Assembly: GCF_014207845.1 (NCBI RefSeq) | Contig: NZ_JACHLC010000002.1 | Span: 434,001 to 498,000, forward strand | Origin: Chryseobacterium shigense | GTDB taxonomy: Bacteria > Bacteroidota > Bacteroidia > Flavobacteriales > Weeksellaceae | Length of the DNA stretch: 64,000 nt | Direction: 5' to 3' | Part shown: positions 27,528-37,180 of the stretch, piece after piece | Layout: each line of letters opens with the position of its first letter | Numbering within the stretch: the first letter of the stretch is position 1 | The notes under the pieces: generated by a model | Told to the model about the DNA's origin: nothing | Seen by the model: the letters and a program-made list of their open reading frames with translations, nothing else | Database searches by the model: none | Translations under genes and position numbers: made by a program

Positions 27528-29324
27528 CTATTTCTGTTTCTTCGCCCAAAGTTCCATTTTTCTGTTCAGAACATCAAGGGGAAGGCATCCCTGGTTTAAT
27601 ATCTCGTCGTGGAAGCTTGCCAGATTAAACTTATTTCCAAGCTGCTTCTGGTACTGATTTCTAAGTTCACGGATTCTTAAAGACCCGATTTTATAGCCCA
27701 AAGCCTGTCCCGGCATTGCCATATATCTTTCCACCTCTGCGGTAGCGCCAGCTTCATCATAAGAGATATTGCTCAGGAAATATTTTATGGCTTCTTCTCT
27801 GGTCATGGTTCCCGTATGAATTCCTGTATCTACAACCAGTCTTACAGCTCTCAGCATCTGGTCGCTCAGGTAACCCATTTTCTGATAAGGATCCGTATAC
27901 AGTCCGAATTCAGGGCCCAGCGTTTCGCAGTAATGTGCCCAGCCTTCACCATAAGCTCCAAACCAGCCAAATCTCATAAACTTTGGAAGCTTGGTATTTT
28001 CCTGTTGCAGAGAAACTTGATAATGGTGTCCCGGAATCGCTTCATGAAGGAAAAGAGATTCCATTCCGGAAGTTACATTGAATTTGGAAGGATCGGGAAG
28101 GGGAACATAAAATATTCCCGGTCTTTTTCCGTCAGGAGTTCCCTGAATGTATTCTGCGCTGGCACTTGCTTCCCTGAACTTTTCTGTCTGTCTGATCTCA
28201 AATTTCGTTTTGGGAGTTACACTGAACATTGTTTTCAGTTTGGGAGTGATCTTTGCTAAAATTCCGTTAAATCCATCCAAAACTTCCTTAGATGTTTTGT
28301 AAGGCATTGCTTTAGGGTCTGTTTTCACGAAATTGATGAATTCTTCCAGGGTTCCGGAAAATCCTACCTGCTGTTTTACCTTTTCCATTTCTGCTCGGAG
28401 CATAGCCACCTGCTGTAATCCGATTTTATTAATTTCTTCCGGCGTTTTCTTTGTGGTCGTCCAGCTTTTGGCGTAGTATCTGTAAATTTCATTCCCGTTC
28501 GGAAGACTGTTGTAGCCGTCCGTATCTCTTGCTTTCGGAAGATATTCCTTCTCCAGGAATGTTCCCATTTTAGTATATGCAGGAATAATTTTCTTGGTAA
28601 TTGCATCAGCATAAAGAGCCGAAAATTTATCTTTCTGGGCTTTTGTAAAGTCTTTCGGGAAATTTTTAACAGGCCCGTAAAAGATATTTTTATCCATATC
28701 TGTTGTGGTAATCTCCTCGGCTTTCATTTGAGGGATCATTTTGACAACCAGTTTTTTAGGAAGAACAAATTTATTGTTGATTCCTTCACGGAAGTTTTCA
28801 GTTGCGGCGTTCATCCAGTCCGGGAATTTTTCCATTCTTTTCAGCCAGTCACTATAATCTTTTTCAGTTTTGAAAGGCTGGCTGCCCTGTCCGCTTCCAT
28901 ACAGCGGAAAACTCAGGGGAAGGCCTCCGAACTGTGTAAACGGGATGTATTCCGGATGATAGGCATATGCTTCAATTCTATCTTTTAAAGTATAATCCAG
29001 AACATCATAAACTACTTTTTCTTCATCTGAAAGACCTTTATAATTAACATTTTCCAGCTGTTTCTGAACGGAATTGTAGAAAGAAATCTCTCCGGAAATA
29101 AAATCCCTGTCGATATTAATAGGAAGCTGGTCATTATATCTTGTATCTCCCTGAGAAGTAGCCTCTAAAGGATACAATTTAAGATACTGCTCATAATAAT
29201 TGGATGCAATGGAATCCATATTTGTGGGAGTCACTTTCGTTAACGGAGAATCAGCTTTTTTACAGGATGCCAGGCCGATCACCAGCCCCAGTCCTAAAAT
29301 GCTTTTTAATAAAATGTTTTTCAT
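27528..29324 (-). CDS. DUF885 family lipoprotein (putative metallopeptidase), 598 aa
   Basis: Lipobox VIGLASC within the first ~22 residues after MKNILLKSILGLG indicates a lipid-anchored protein. The DUF885 core has LFLHEAIPGHHYQVSLQQE, an HExxxGHH zinc-site-like motif, plus GEGWAHYCETLGPEFGLY. The length (~600) matches the family, whose members are peptidase-like. Start at 29324 chosen for the lipoprotein signal; the longest frame adds 27 unlikely residues. Confidence 0.9.
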   Translation of the reverse strand: MKNILLKSILGLGLVIGLASCKKADSPLTKVTPTNMDSIASNYYEQYLKLYPLEATSQGDTRYNDQLPINIDRDFISGEISFYNSVQKQLENVNYKGLSDEEKVVYDVLDYTLKDRIEAYAYHPEYIPFTQFGGLPLSFPLYGSGQGSQPFKTEKDYSDWLKRMEKFPDWMNAATENFREGINNKFVLPKKLVVKMIPQMKAEEITTTDMDKNIFYGPVKNFPKDFTKAQKDKFSALYADAITKKIIPAYTKMGTFLEKEYLPKARDTDGYNSLPNGNEIYRYYAKSWTTTKKTPEEINKIGLQQVAMLRAEMEKVKQQVGFSGTLEEFINFVKTDPKAMPYKTSKEVLDGFNGILAKITPKLKTMFSVTPKTKFEIRQTEKFREASASAEYIQGTPDGKRPGIFYVPLPDPSKFNVTSGMESLFLHEAIPGHHYQVSLQQENTKLPKFMRFGWFGAYGEGWAHYCETLGPEFGLYTDPYQKMGYLSDQMLRAVRLVVDTGIHTGTMTREEAIKYFLSNISYDEAGATAEVERYMAMPGQALGYKIGSLRIRELRNQYQKQLGNKFNLASFHDEILNQGCLPLDVLNRKMELWAKKQK

Positions 29325-29686
29325 GTTCGGAAACTTTATTGAGCAAAAGTAAATATTAATTGTTTTAAACGGGTTAAAAGCAATCATTAAAACTACGGAA
29401 CCCAAAAACTTTTATTTCCACAAAATACTCTTTATGAAAACAGGGTTGAAAAAAAATATTTTTCACACTATTGTTGAGTAATTGAAAAATTTTATATATT
29501 AAACAATTGCTAATCAGTAATTTTAAGTGTTGATCGCAATCTGATTTGATAAAATTTGCTAGTGATTTTTGTTCGTAAAAAATCATTTTTGATGGAATTA
29601 TTTTATCTTAAATCTTTAAAAGAAATTAAATATGAAACAAAAAAATTACAATTAATTAAAAGTCAAATTATTAAAAGCTAATACCT
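29325..29686. other. AT-rich intergenic region without a gene
   Basis: About 360 bp between divergent genes. Only very short frames are present, and no hairpin or repeat stands out. It must hold the promoters of the DUF885 gene and of the surface protein, but no clean TAnnTTTG box could be placed; a TAAAATTTG sequence near 29550-29560 is one base too long. Confidence 0.5.
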
Positions 29687-31837
29687 ATGAAAAAAAAATT
29701 ATCAAGTTTGGTAGCAGCAGTTGCTACTTTTTCAACAATTTACGCTCAAATTGGTGTGAACATAGCTTCACCTAATGCCACGTTCGACATCACACCTAAG
29801 ACCACAGGCTCACAGCCTGAAGGAATATTGATTCCGCGGTTAACAGGAGATCAGATCAAATCAATGGAGGCACAGTTGGGGATCAACCAAAACTCAATGA
29901 TGATCTATGCTACAAGTGCGGCGACAGTACTGTCGTTAAGCACTATTGATCTTACATCTCCCGGATTTTATTACTATAATTCCGGCTTAACAAAATGGGT
30001 AGCGGTAAACAATGGTGGAGTTGCAGCTAAAATACCTATTTCCGGGCTTATTGACGGAACGGCTGTTAACGCTCTTGACAGTAAAAATTTCGCCCAGACC
30101 TGGAACTGGACAACTGCAAGTACACAAACACCTTTAACATTAAGGGCAAATGCATTAACAACCGGAACTTTGCTGGATATAGCAACCGCCAGTACAGCTT
30201 TAAATTCCACTAACGGGTTGGTAAGAATTATCAACAATGCGGCACCTTCCACAACAACCGGAATTTTTGCAAGATTACAGCCCAACAGTACCTCGGGCAG
30301 CGGAATTTCACTTTTAAATAATGGTAATTCCGGGTTTGGAATATTGCTTCCCACAGCAAAAATTCATGCATCGGAATCCGGAACAACAAATCAGCCTGCT
30401 GCTATTTTAAGCCAGACAAGCAGTGCTGCAGATGCGGGAAGTATTACAGGCACGGGATCTAAAGGAATGTATATCGATATGGGAGCGGCTACTCTGGACA
30501 GAGCTTTGGCAATTAATCAGAATGGGGTGGCCGCCAACTCAAGGGGATTAAATATTACGATGGCTTCTGCCAATAATGCTTTTGCCGGATTTATAAACCA
30601 CACAGGTACGGGCGAGGGATTTAGAATTCAAAACAATAATGCAGCAAATAATAGTGATGGTATTTTAATCATACATGACGGAAATTCCACCGGAAACGGA
30701 ATCAGGATACAAATGGAAGCAACCGGCAATACAGGGAATGGCGTAAATGTACTGGAATCAGGTGCGGCCACTTCCATATATGCCACTTCGAGTATTACAG
30801 GATCAGTGGATCCCACTACTGCAGTCTCTACAAAAAGAGCTGGTGTATGGGCGGATAGAACCATTGGAAGTGCTGCCGGTAACAATGCCGGAAGTGGTTA
30901 TTCGGGACCTGCTTCAACGGCGACTACTTCAGCCCACACTTCGCTCTATGGTGTTATGGGAAATGCAACAACGTCCTCAACAACAGATTCTTATATTTTC
31001 GGAGTAATAGGTGAAGTATTGTCATCCGGAGGAGCGGCAGCTGTTGACCGCTCCGGAGGAGTGTTAGGAAACGGACAGGTGTCAGGAACCTTTGGTATTT
31101 TGGGATATAAAACATCTGGTTCTGCGAGTGTTGGTGTTTATGGAAATGCTGCAATGGCTACAGGTACAGGTAAATCAGCAACCGGTACAACGGCAACAGG
31201 ATTTGGGGTGATGGGTGTAGGAGATCTTATGGGAGCTGCTTTTAAAGGTGATGTATATGGAATGAATGTAAGCGGGAGCCGTTACGGAATGTACATTGAC
31301 GGTGCTGCATATACCAATAATGTAATTGCCAACGTAAGCAATACGGAGAGTATGGAAAGAATTGCGACCTATGTTCCCACTTCAACAACTGTAGACGTAT
31401 ATACAAGAGGTACGGCAACGATTGATGCCAATGGAAGAGTGGATGTAAGGTTTGACAAAAATTTCTCAAACTTAGCAGCAGAAAACTCTGTTGTTGTAAC
31501 CATCACACCTATTGGAAAAAGCTCTCAGATATACCTGGAAAAAGAGCCTACAGCTTCGGGTTTCAGTGCAAAAACAGATGATAATAATCTTGTGAAGTTC
31601 TCATATATCGCAGTAGGAACCAGAAGAGGATTCGAAAATGTTTCAGTGCCAAAAGAAATTTTAGCAGGAGATTATGACGAAAAAATGTCTAAAGTTCTGC
31701 ATAACGAGGGCGATATCAATTCAGAAGGAAAACCTGTACACTGGAATGGGAATGAATTGAAATTTGAAGAATCAGAGAATTTAAAAAGCAATACAAAATT
31801 AGATATTCTGCATAAAGCTGCGAAAAAAACAGAATAA
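29687..31837 (+). CDS. Large secreted surface protein, 716 aa
   Basis: Signal peptide MKKKLSSLVAAVATFSTIYAQ, followed by IGVNIASPNATFDITPKTT and GILIPRLTGDQIKSM, an opening common in Flavobacteriia surface proteins. The middle ~450 residues are Gly/Thr/Asn/Ala-rich with an irregular repeat-like texture (TGNGVNVLESGAATSIYATS). The C-terminal ~150 residues look globular (NSVVVTITPIGKSSQIYLEK). I see no canonical T9SS sorting domain. Function unknown; adhesin-like by composition only. Confidence 0.75.
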   Translation: MKKKLSSLVAAVATFSTIYAQIGVNIASPNATFDITPKTTGSQPEGILIPRLTGDQIKSMEAQLGINQNSMMIYATSAATVLSLSTIDLTSPGFYYYNSGLTKWVAVNNGGVAAKIPISGLIDGTAVNALDSKNFAQTWNWTTASTQTPLTLRANALTTGTLLDIATASTALNSTNGLVRIINNAAPSTTTGIFARLQPNSTSGSGISLLNNGNSGFGILLPTAKIHASESGTTNQPAAILSQTSSAADAGSITGTGSKGMYIDMGAATLDRALAINQNGVAANSRGLNITMASANNAFAGFINHTGTGEGFRIQNNNAANNSDGILIIHDGNSTGNGIRIQMEATGNTGNGVNVLESGAATSIYATSSITGSVDPTTAVSTKRAGVWADRTIGSAAGNNAGSGYSGPASTATTSAHTSLYGVMGNATTSSTTDSYIFGVIGEVLSSGGAAAVDRSGGVLGNGQVSGTFGILGYKTSGSASVGVYGNAAMATGTGKSATGTTATGFGVMGVGDLMGAAFKGDVYGMNVSGSRYGMYIDGAAYTNNVIANVSNTESMERIATYVPTSTTVDVYTRGTATIDANGRVDVRFDKNFSNLAAENSVVVTITPIGKSSQIYLEKEPTASGFSAKTDDNNLVKFSYIAVGTRRGFENVSVPKEILAGDYDEKMSKVLHNEGDINSEGKPVHWNGNELKFEESENLKSNTKLDILHKAAKKTE

Positions 31838-31869
31838 ATCATTGATATGCAGTTTTATAAGCTTTAAGG

Positions 31870-31898
31870 AGTGCCGCAGATTTATCTGTGGCATTTTT
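31870..31898 (+). terminator. Terminator of the surface protein gene
   Basis: Hairpin TGCCGCAGA-TTTA-TCTGTGGCA (31872-31893) with a T run to 31898, about 35 nt after the stop codon. Confidence 0.85.
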
Positions 31899-31983
31899 TA
31901 TTCTAATATATCCTGTGTGGGAAAATTTAAGCTGATTTTTTAAAAATAATTTTCAAAAAATTTTTCACATTCAATCAATTTTT

Positions 31984-31991
31984 TATCTTTG
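31984..31991 (+). promoter_or_regulatory. -7 box before the acidic 153-aa gene
   Basis: TATCTTTG, matching TAnnTTTG, 48 nt upstream of the start codon at 32040. Confidence 0.55.
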
Positions 31992-32039
31992 TTGAAAACG
32001 TTTAACAATCATATTATTACAGTTCTTTTTTAAGAAATA

Positions 32040-32501
32040 ATGAAAGGGATTTTAAAAATTTACCATCCGGAAGAGACGCTAAAATACAATATCAGAAATA
32101 CTTATTGTAAAGCAGTCTATAGCAACCAGCAACATTTTTTAGAGGTTGAAATCATAACGGATGACAGTTTGGATCATGTAGATGATGATTCATTACAGTA
32201 CAACTTTCCACAGCTTTCACTTGAAGTTTTTGATTTTCCTATCGAATCTAAGGAGATCGAGGGAAAAACAATCAAAATCAGTGATTCTGATGAAGAAACC
32301 TACACAGAGGTAGATTTATTTGATGATGAAGAAGCCTTTATCTACGATAATGAACTTCAGTTTGAGAAAAATGAAGAAGGCGAGCTTCAGGTTATATGGA
32401 AAGGAACTATTGACGATTTCTATACAGGGTCAGATACGCCGATCCCATTCCGTTTAAAATGCGAATTTAAGGAGGATGATATTAACGTAGACGAGGACTA
32501 A
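32040..32501 (+). CDS. Very acidic hypothetical protein, 153 aa
   Basis: Unusually rich in Asp and Glu, with clusters such as DSLDHVDDDS, DSDEETYTEVDLFDDEEAF and a C-terminal EDDINVDED. No signal peptide. Predicted mostly beta. Has its own promoter and is flanked by a surface-protein terminator and the exbB promoter, so it is probably monocistronic. Family not recognised. Confidence 0.72.
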   Translation: MKGILKIYHPEETLKYNIRNTYCKAVYSNQQHFLEVEIITDDSLDHVDDDSLQYNFPQLSLEVFDFPIESKEIEGKTIKISDSDEETYTEVDLFDDEEAFIYDNELQFEKNEEGELQVIWKGTIDDFYTGSDTPIPFRLKCEFKEDDINVDED

Positions 32502-32526
32502 CCTTTTTCTCTTCTTTTTATAATAA

Positions 32527-32564
32527 CAAATTTCTTTTCAAAATCTCTTTTGGAAAGAAATTTG
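32527..32564. terminator. AT-rich stem-loop after the acidic gene
   Basis: Arms at 32527-32539 and 32552-32564 pair over 13 bp apart from G-T wobble (CAAATTTCTTTTC with GGAAAGAAATTTG). There is no clear T run on +, so it may be an mRNA 3'-end stabiliser rather than a true terminator. Confidence 0.45.
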
Positions 32565-32636
32565 CTGTCTCTGAACCATAACAAATTTTAAGTTGTTTTT
32601 AAGCAATTTTTAAGAGAGCAATTCATAATATTCCAC

Positions 32637-32644
32637 TACATTTG
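32637..32644 (+). promoter_or_regulatory. -7 box of the exbB operon promoter
   Basis: TACATTTG, matching TAnnTTTG, 29 nt upstream of the exbB start codon. Confidence 0.65.
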
Positions 32645-32673
32645 TCGTTAAATTTTTATAAAAATTCACATTA

Positions 32674-33378
32674 ATGCTGTTAACGGAACTTACTCAGATT
32701 TTATTTGCACAGATTACTGCCCCGGCAGTTGCAACAGACGATTTAGAATTTTCATTTTGGAAGATCATGTTCCACGGAGGGGCTTTCGCTAAAATAGTGA
32801 TGGTTACCGTTTTGGCGTTGGGTGTATTTTCAGTGTATCTGTTTTTTGAACGCTTTTTCTTTATTAAAAGGCTGACTTCAAAAACAGATGCCAATTTTAT
32901 GGACAATATCGAAGACTTTATTAAAGAAGGAAAGATAGAATCGGCGGCAGATTACTGCAAAAGACAGAATTCTCCGGAAGGAAGAATCCTGGAAAAAGGA
33001 ATTTCAAGACTGGGGCGCCCGGTTTCAGATATTGTAAGTGCTATGGAGTCTCAGGCACAGGTGGAAGTTGCCAATATGGAGAAAAACCTGAACCTTTTGG
33101 CTGTAGTACCAAGTATTGCTCCGATGTTGGGGCTTTTGGGAACGGTTATCGGGATGATCATTGCATTCTTTAACCTTTCGCATGCAACAGGATCTTTCTC
33201 ACCAAAAACACTTTCTGAGGGTATTTATACAGCATTGGGACAAACTGCGGTAGGTTTGGCCGTTGCAATTCCTGCCAACTTTTTCTACAATATTCTTTTA
33301 ACAAGAATTGATAAGTTTGTATTGAAGGCACAGAATATGTCGGGAGAGTTTTTAGACCTTATCAACAAACCTTTATAA
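32674..33378 (+). CDS. exbB: ExbB/TolQ/MotA-type proton channel, 234 aa
   Basis: Inner-membrane channel that converts proton flow into energy for TonB-dependent outer-membrane transport. Three membrane segments are visible: about residues 35-55, 130-155 (LLAVVPSIAPMLGLLGTVIGMIIAFF) and 175-200 (LGQTAVGLAVAIPANFFYNI). The LGLLGTVxGMI and TAVGLAVAIP blocks are the family signatures. exbD follows 12 bp later and a TonB-like gene follows that. Confidence 0.93.
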   Translation: MLLTELTQILFAQITAPAVATDDLEFSFWKIMFHGGAFAKIVMVTVLALGVFSVYLFFERFFFIKRLTSKTDANFMDNIEDFIKEGKIESAADYCKRQNSPEGRILEKGISRLGRPVSDIVSAMESQAQVEVANMEKNLNLLAVVPSIAPMLGLLGTVIGMIIAFFNLSHATGSFSPKTLSEGIYTALGQTAVGLAVAIPANFFYNILLTRIDKFVLKAQNMSGEFLDLINKPL

Positions 33379-33390
33379 ATCTTTCTTACG

Positions 33391-33789
33391 ATGAAAATTC
33401 AGAGAAGAAATAAAGCAAATCCGGAATTCAGTTTAGCAGCGATGACAGACGTTATCCTATTGATGCTGATATTCTTTATGATAACCTCTTCAGCAGCAAA
33501 CCAAAGTGCTATTGATGTGAAGCTGCCAAAAGCGGGTGCGGTAGAAGATAATATTCCCAATCCTTTAACGGTAAGCATTAAACCGGACGGATCTTATTTT
33601 GTAGATGACAGTCCTGTGACAAGAGATCAGTTAGAGCCTTTGATTATCAGTAAATTAAATGGTCAGGCTAACAAATCTTTTACCATCCGGGCAGACGAAA
33701 ATACGATGCATAAAGATGTTGTTTTTGTAATGGAAATTGCAGAAAAGAATAAATTTAATATTGCTATTGCAACGGTTAAAGATAAATAA
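33391..33789 (+). CDS. exbD: ExbD/TolR biopolymer transport protein, 132 aa
   Basis: One membrane segment (about residues 15-36) in FSLAAMTDVILLMLIFFMITS, with the conserved membrane aspartate (MTDVILL, Asp20). The periplasmic domain contains VSIKPDGSYFVDDSPV and SFTIRADENTMHKDVVFVM. It works with ExbB and TonB. Confidence 0.94.
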   Translation: MKIQRRNKANPEFSLAAMTDVILLMLIFFMITSSAANQSAIDVKLPKAGAVEDNIPNPLTVSIKPDGSYFVDDSPVTRDQLEPLIISKLNGQANKSFTIRADENTMHKDVVFVMEIAEKNKFNIAIATVKDK

Positions 33790-33822
33790 TGTCTCCGGAA
33801 CTGCCGGAAAGAATCCTTTAAG

Positions 33823-34710
33823 ATGAGAAGTTACACCGTAAACAAAGATGAGCAGAATAAAGACAGGATAAAAAGTGCTATACTTTCTATCCTTATCTGG
33901 TCTGCAATTTTACTTTTTGTTTTTCTATATAAACTGAAGCCGGAACTGGATAAACAGCCGGATGAGGTAATTACAACAATGCTTGTTAACTTCGGGGACA
34001 ACAGAAATGGAAAAGGCATTGAAGAACCGGCAGACCAGCCGGGGAGCCTAGCTGCAGCTAAAGAAGAAGTAACTCCTGAACCGGTTGAAACACCCGTGCC
34101 GGAAACGAAAACAGTGGTAAAACCTGAACCCGCTCCCGAACCAAAGAAAACAGAGGTTAAGGAAAAGGTAATCACAGGAAATAATTCTAAAACAAGCGTT
34201 CCTAAGAAAGAAGAATCAAAAAAAACAAATAATAAAGCAGCAACAAGCGCAAGTGCTTCAAAGAGTACTAAAAAAGCAGGGGCAACTACTGCCAATTCCA
34301 AAACTGGAAACGGGGATGGAAAAGGAAATGCTGCCATCGGAAACCTGATCAGGGGTAGAGGAACAAAAGCCGGAAGCCAGGGTACAGGTGATGGAATAGG
34401 AAATGCAGGAGATCCTTTAGGTGGGGACGGAAATGGTGACAGTAAAGTGGGAATTGACAGAAAACTTATTGGGTACATTCCCGGAACTATGGGAAGAGGA
34501 GGTTCCCAGCCTTCACACAGCTGTACAGCAGGAGGATCCATTACTATTGCTTATACAGTGGATAAAGCAGGAAATGTGGTGTCCGCAAGAAGGGCCGGAG
34601 GAACTTCAGATCCGTGTGTGTCTTCCACATCAGTAGCATGGGTCAAAAAGTACGTTAAAGCAGAAAAGGCAAGTACCTCTTCTACCGGAACCTATAAAAT
34701 TACATTCTAA
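33823..34710 (+). CDS. TonB/TolA-like energy transducer, 295 aa
   Basis: One N-terminal membrane segment (about residues 18-38, SAILSILIWSAILLFVFLY). A long Pro/Glu/Lys-rich spacer follows (for example PVETPVPETKTVVKPEPAPEP), then a Gly-rich stretch and a C-terminal TonB-like domain (CTAGGSITIAYTVDKAGNVV ... GTYKITF) with a probable disulfide pair. The third gene of the exbB-exbD operon, 33 bp after exbD. The domain order matches TonB; which outer-membrane receptors it serves cannot be told. Confidence 0.88.
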   Translation: MRSYTVNKDEQNKDRIKSAILSILIWSAILLFVFLYKLKPELDKQPDEVITTMLVNFGDNRNGKGIEEPADQPGSLAAAKEEVTPEPVETPVPETKTVVKPEPAPEPKKTEVKEKVITGNNSKTSVPKKEESKKTNNKAATSASASKSTKKAGATTANSKTGNGDGKGNAAIGNLIRGRGTKAGSQGTGDGIGNAGDPLGGDGNGDSKVGIDRKLIGYIPGTMGRGGSQPSHSCTAGGSITIAYTVDKAGNVVSARRAGGTSDPCVSSTSVAWVKKYVKAEKASTSSTGTYKITF

Positions 34711-34715
34711 AATAC

Positions 34716-34742
34716 AAAAGCACTTTATTCAAGTGCTTTTTT
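34716..34742. terminator. Bidirectional terminator at the convergent gene ends
   Basis: Hairpin AAAGCACTT ... AAGTGCTTT with T runs on both strands, just after the TonB-like stop and overlapping the last codons of the 130-aa gene at 34725. Confidence 0.82.
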
Positions 34743-35117
34743 CATTTCGTTGATTCTGTTGATGACAGGAAGGGCAAAAATTCCGCTGGTCTGGAGATAA
34801 AGCTCATAGAATGTCTTTGACTTGTCTAAAAAGTCTTTATTATCTTCCAGTTTGCCCTTATAATAAAAAAGGTTTCCCAGCATCTCATAATAATCTTTAT
34901 GATCTCTTTCCTGTCTTTCACTGACGATTTCAATGATTTCTTCTTTCGCTTTTGAAGAAATTTCGGTAAAATCTATCTTGAAAATATCTTTCATTAAAGA
35001 ATCGAAGTCTAGTTCTTTCTGCATTAAACTTTCTTCAGGTTTGTCTAAAATCAGTTTTTCCAATGCTTGAGTTAACTGGCGTATTAATCTTAATGTGAAT
35101 TCTTTATCTGTGATCAT
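34725..35117 (-). CDS. Hypothetical helical protein, 130 aa (DUF6483-like)
   Basis: All-helical pattern. It opens ITDKEFTLRLIRQLTQALEKLI, resembling DUF6483 proteins, and continues with ISSKAKEEIIEIVSERQERDHKDYYEMLGNLFYYKG, a TPR-like helix pair. The family assignment is a tentative reading. Convergent with the TonB-like gene; their terminator overlaps its 3' end. Confidence 0.68.
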   Translation of the reverse strand: MITDKEFTLRLIRQLTQALEKLILDKPEESLMQKELDFDSLMKDIFKIDFTEISSKAKEEIIEIVSERQERDHKDYYEMLGNLFYYKGKLEDNKDFLDKSKTFYELYLQTSGIFALPVINRINEMKKALE

Positions 35118-35169
35118 GATCGTTTACTATTTAAAGTTTAAGGTTTTCGCTATACCAACTATTCTATTG

Positions 35170-35718
35170 TCACTTCTTTTTATGCATCAGCTGAATGGAA
35201 TCATAATATGCTGAATGCTCGATAGGGTTGTCAAATACTTTTAAGCCTAAAGAATTAAAAAAATCCCGGAAGTTTTTCATGCTTGCCAATGATGGCTTGC
35301 TTCCTTTAATTCGATTACATTCAAAACAAACCACAATGTGATTAACCAGCTTATTTTTATTTAGAAATATAATGTTATGTCTTGGGTAAAAACAGTCGGC
35401 TATTGCAGCAACAGAATATATTTTCTGATTTTTTCTTCCACTCAGAATATCATTGAGTTCCCTTATCTGAGCCGGATTCAACTTCCTGCTGACAGTATCC
35501 TTAAATTTTTTTACATTTAATTCTCTATCGAAATCACCATCATAGTAATCCATTGGGTTTACACTTGCAAAGGCAATCACTTCATCATATTCAAAATCAA
35601 TATAATCTTTCAGATTTTTATTTTGGGTGATCTTAGTTTTTACAACCTTATTTTCACTGTCTTTTTTACAACCGGCTATTAATAAGCATAAAACGATAAG
35701 AGAAAACAACTTTATCAT
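35170..35718 (-). CDS. Lipoprotein of unknown function, 182 aa
   Basis: Lipoprotein signal with lipobox LLIAGC (cysteine near residue 16), starting at 35718 (MIKLFSLIVLCLLIAGCKK). The mature part has three further cysteines (IADCFYPRH and VVCFECNRI). The longest frame adds 16 residues overlapping the upstream gene end and is rejected. It follows the SpmA/SpmB-type gene directly and is probably co-transcribed with it. Confidence 0.75.
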   Translation of the reverse strand: MIKLFSLIVLCLLIAGCKKDSENKVVKTKITQNKNLKDYIDFEYDEVIAFASVNPMDYYDGDFDRELNVKKFKDTVSRKLNPAQIRELNDILSGRKNQKIYSVAAIADCFYPRHNIIFLNKNKLVNHIVVCFECNRIKGSKPSLASMKNFRDFFNSLGLKVFDNPIEHSAYYDSIQLMHKKK

Positions 35719-35719
35719 A

Positions 35720-37126
35720 CTATTTCGCAAAAAACAAATATGCCAGTGCAATAGCAGTAATAACACCCACTAAATCCGCAAGAAGCATAGCAATAACCGT
35801 ATATCTCGTATTCTTTACAGCTACGGCTCCAAAATAAACCGCAATCACGTAGAATGTCGTATCTGAGCTTCCCTGAAGAACTGCTGCCAATTTTCCCTGG
35901 AAACTGTCTGCTCCGAAAGTTGACATAGTATCTACCATCATTCCTCTGGCGCCGGATCCGGAAAGAGGCTTAATTAATGCAGTCGGAAGACCGTCTACAA
36001 ATCTCGGGTCAAATCCGGCTGTATTGGCGACCCATTTCATTCCGTCTATGATAACATCAAAAACACCTGAAGTTCTTAAAAGGGATATGGCAATCAGCAT
36101 TCCTACCAGGTAAGGAATAATTTTGACGCAGGTGGTAAAACCTTCTTTTGCCCCTTCAATAAACGCATCAAAAACATTGATCTTTTTATAGACGGCTCCA
36201 AGAACGATTGCGAGGAAAATAAAGAGAATCAGGCCATTACTTAAAACTTTACTGAAAGTGTCTAATTCATCTTTACTTAACTGAACCAAATAGACCACCA
36301 AAAGAGCTATAACAGCTGAAATTCCTCCTACGTACGCAATTACTACCGGACGAAGAAGATTGATCTTTTGATAAAGAGAAACAATAATCATGGCTGCCAG
36401 TGTCGCTGCAAAAGTAGCGATCATGCAGGGAAGGAAAATATCGGTTGGGGTTTTTGATCCCATTGAGGCCCTGATAGCGATAATAGAAACCGGAATAAGC
36501 GTCATTCCGCCCGCATGAAGACACAGGAACATGATCTGTGAATTGCTTGCGGTATCTTTATTGGGGTTTAAGGTCTGTAAACTTTCCATCGCTTTTAAAC
36601 CAAACGGCGTAGCGGCATTGTCGAGCCCCAGAAGATTGGCGCTGAAATTCATGAGCATATGTCCGAAGGCAGGATGGTTTTTGGGGATTTCAGGAAATAA
36701 TTTCGAGAAGAAAGGCTGAATAAAACGGCTTAAAAGATTAATTCCACCTGCTTTTTCAGCAATACTCATGAATCCCATAAACAAAGTCATAATCCCAATC
36801 AGGCCAATACAGATCTTTACTGCGGTTTCGGAAGTTCCGATAACGCCATCTGCTTCCTGAACCCTGTAGACCTTGACATTCTGTTTTAAAGAATCTGTCT
36901 TGTAATGAATCCTGCTGTCCGCAAAATCATTCTTTTTCATCAGGCTGTCCCTGACAACCGGGGTTAGCATGTTCATGGGCTGTGAAGCGATCTGAACTGT
37001 ATCGCCACCTTTTCCTACAACCATATCATTATAGATGGTTTTGTAGTGGCTTGATGAAATGTATTTTATACTTGCAATCCCGATAGCAATGATAATAAAT
37101 GCTGACCAAATTCTGCTGAGAACCAT
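35720..37126 (-). CDS. SpmA/SpmB-type nucleoside-recognition membrane protein, 468 aa
   Basis: Many membrane segments (8-10). The two halves read as a fusion of the spore-maturation-protein families: an N-terminal SpmA-like half (GIIGIMTLFMGFMSIAEKAGG-like stretch, LGLDNAATPFGLKAMESLQ) and a C-terminal SpmB-like half (GAKEGFTTCVKIIPYLVGMLIA, PLSGSGARGMMVDTMSTFG). Such fusions are common in non-sporulating Bacteroidota, where they are annotated as nucleoside recognition proteins. Substrate unknown. Confidence 0.88.
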   Translation of the reverse strand: MVLSRIWSAFIIIAIGIASIKYISSSHYKTIYNDMVVGKGGDTVQIASQPMNMLTPVVRDSLMKKNDFADSRIHYKTDSLKQNVKVYRVQEADGVIGTSETAVKICIGLIGIMTLFMGFMSIAEKAGGINLLSRFIQPFFSKLFPEIPKNHPAFGHMLMNFSANLLGLDNAATPFGLKAMESLQTLNPNKDTASNSQIMFLCLHAGGMTLIPVSIIAIRASMGSKTPTDIFLPCMIATFAATLAAMIIVSLYQKINLLRPVVIAYVGGISAVIALLVVYLVQLSKDELDTFSKVLSNGLILFIFLAIVLGAVYKKINVFDAFIEGAKEGFTTCVKIIPYLVGMLIAISLLRTSGVFDVIIDGMKWVANTAGFDPRFVDGLPTALIKPLSGSGARGMMVDTMSTFGADSFQGKLAAVLQGSSDTTFYVIAVYFGAVAVKNTRYTVIAMLLADLVGVITAIALAYLFFAK

Positions 37127-37180
37127 TTGAATTTATTTTGGTCTTAAATGTAGTGAAATTTGATAAATTTGGATAAACCT

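Noticed and set aside
33831..34541. 236-aa Pro/Ser-rich frame opposite the TonB-like gene
   Set aside because: Antisense shadow of the Pro/Gly-rich TonB spacer; no start context and no membrane or domain signal.
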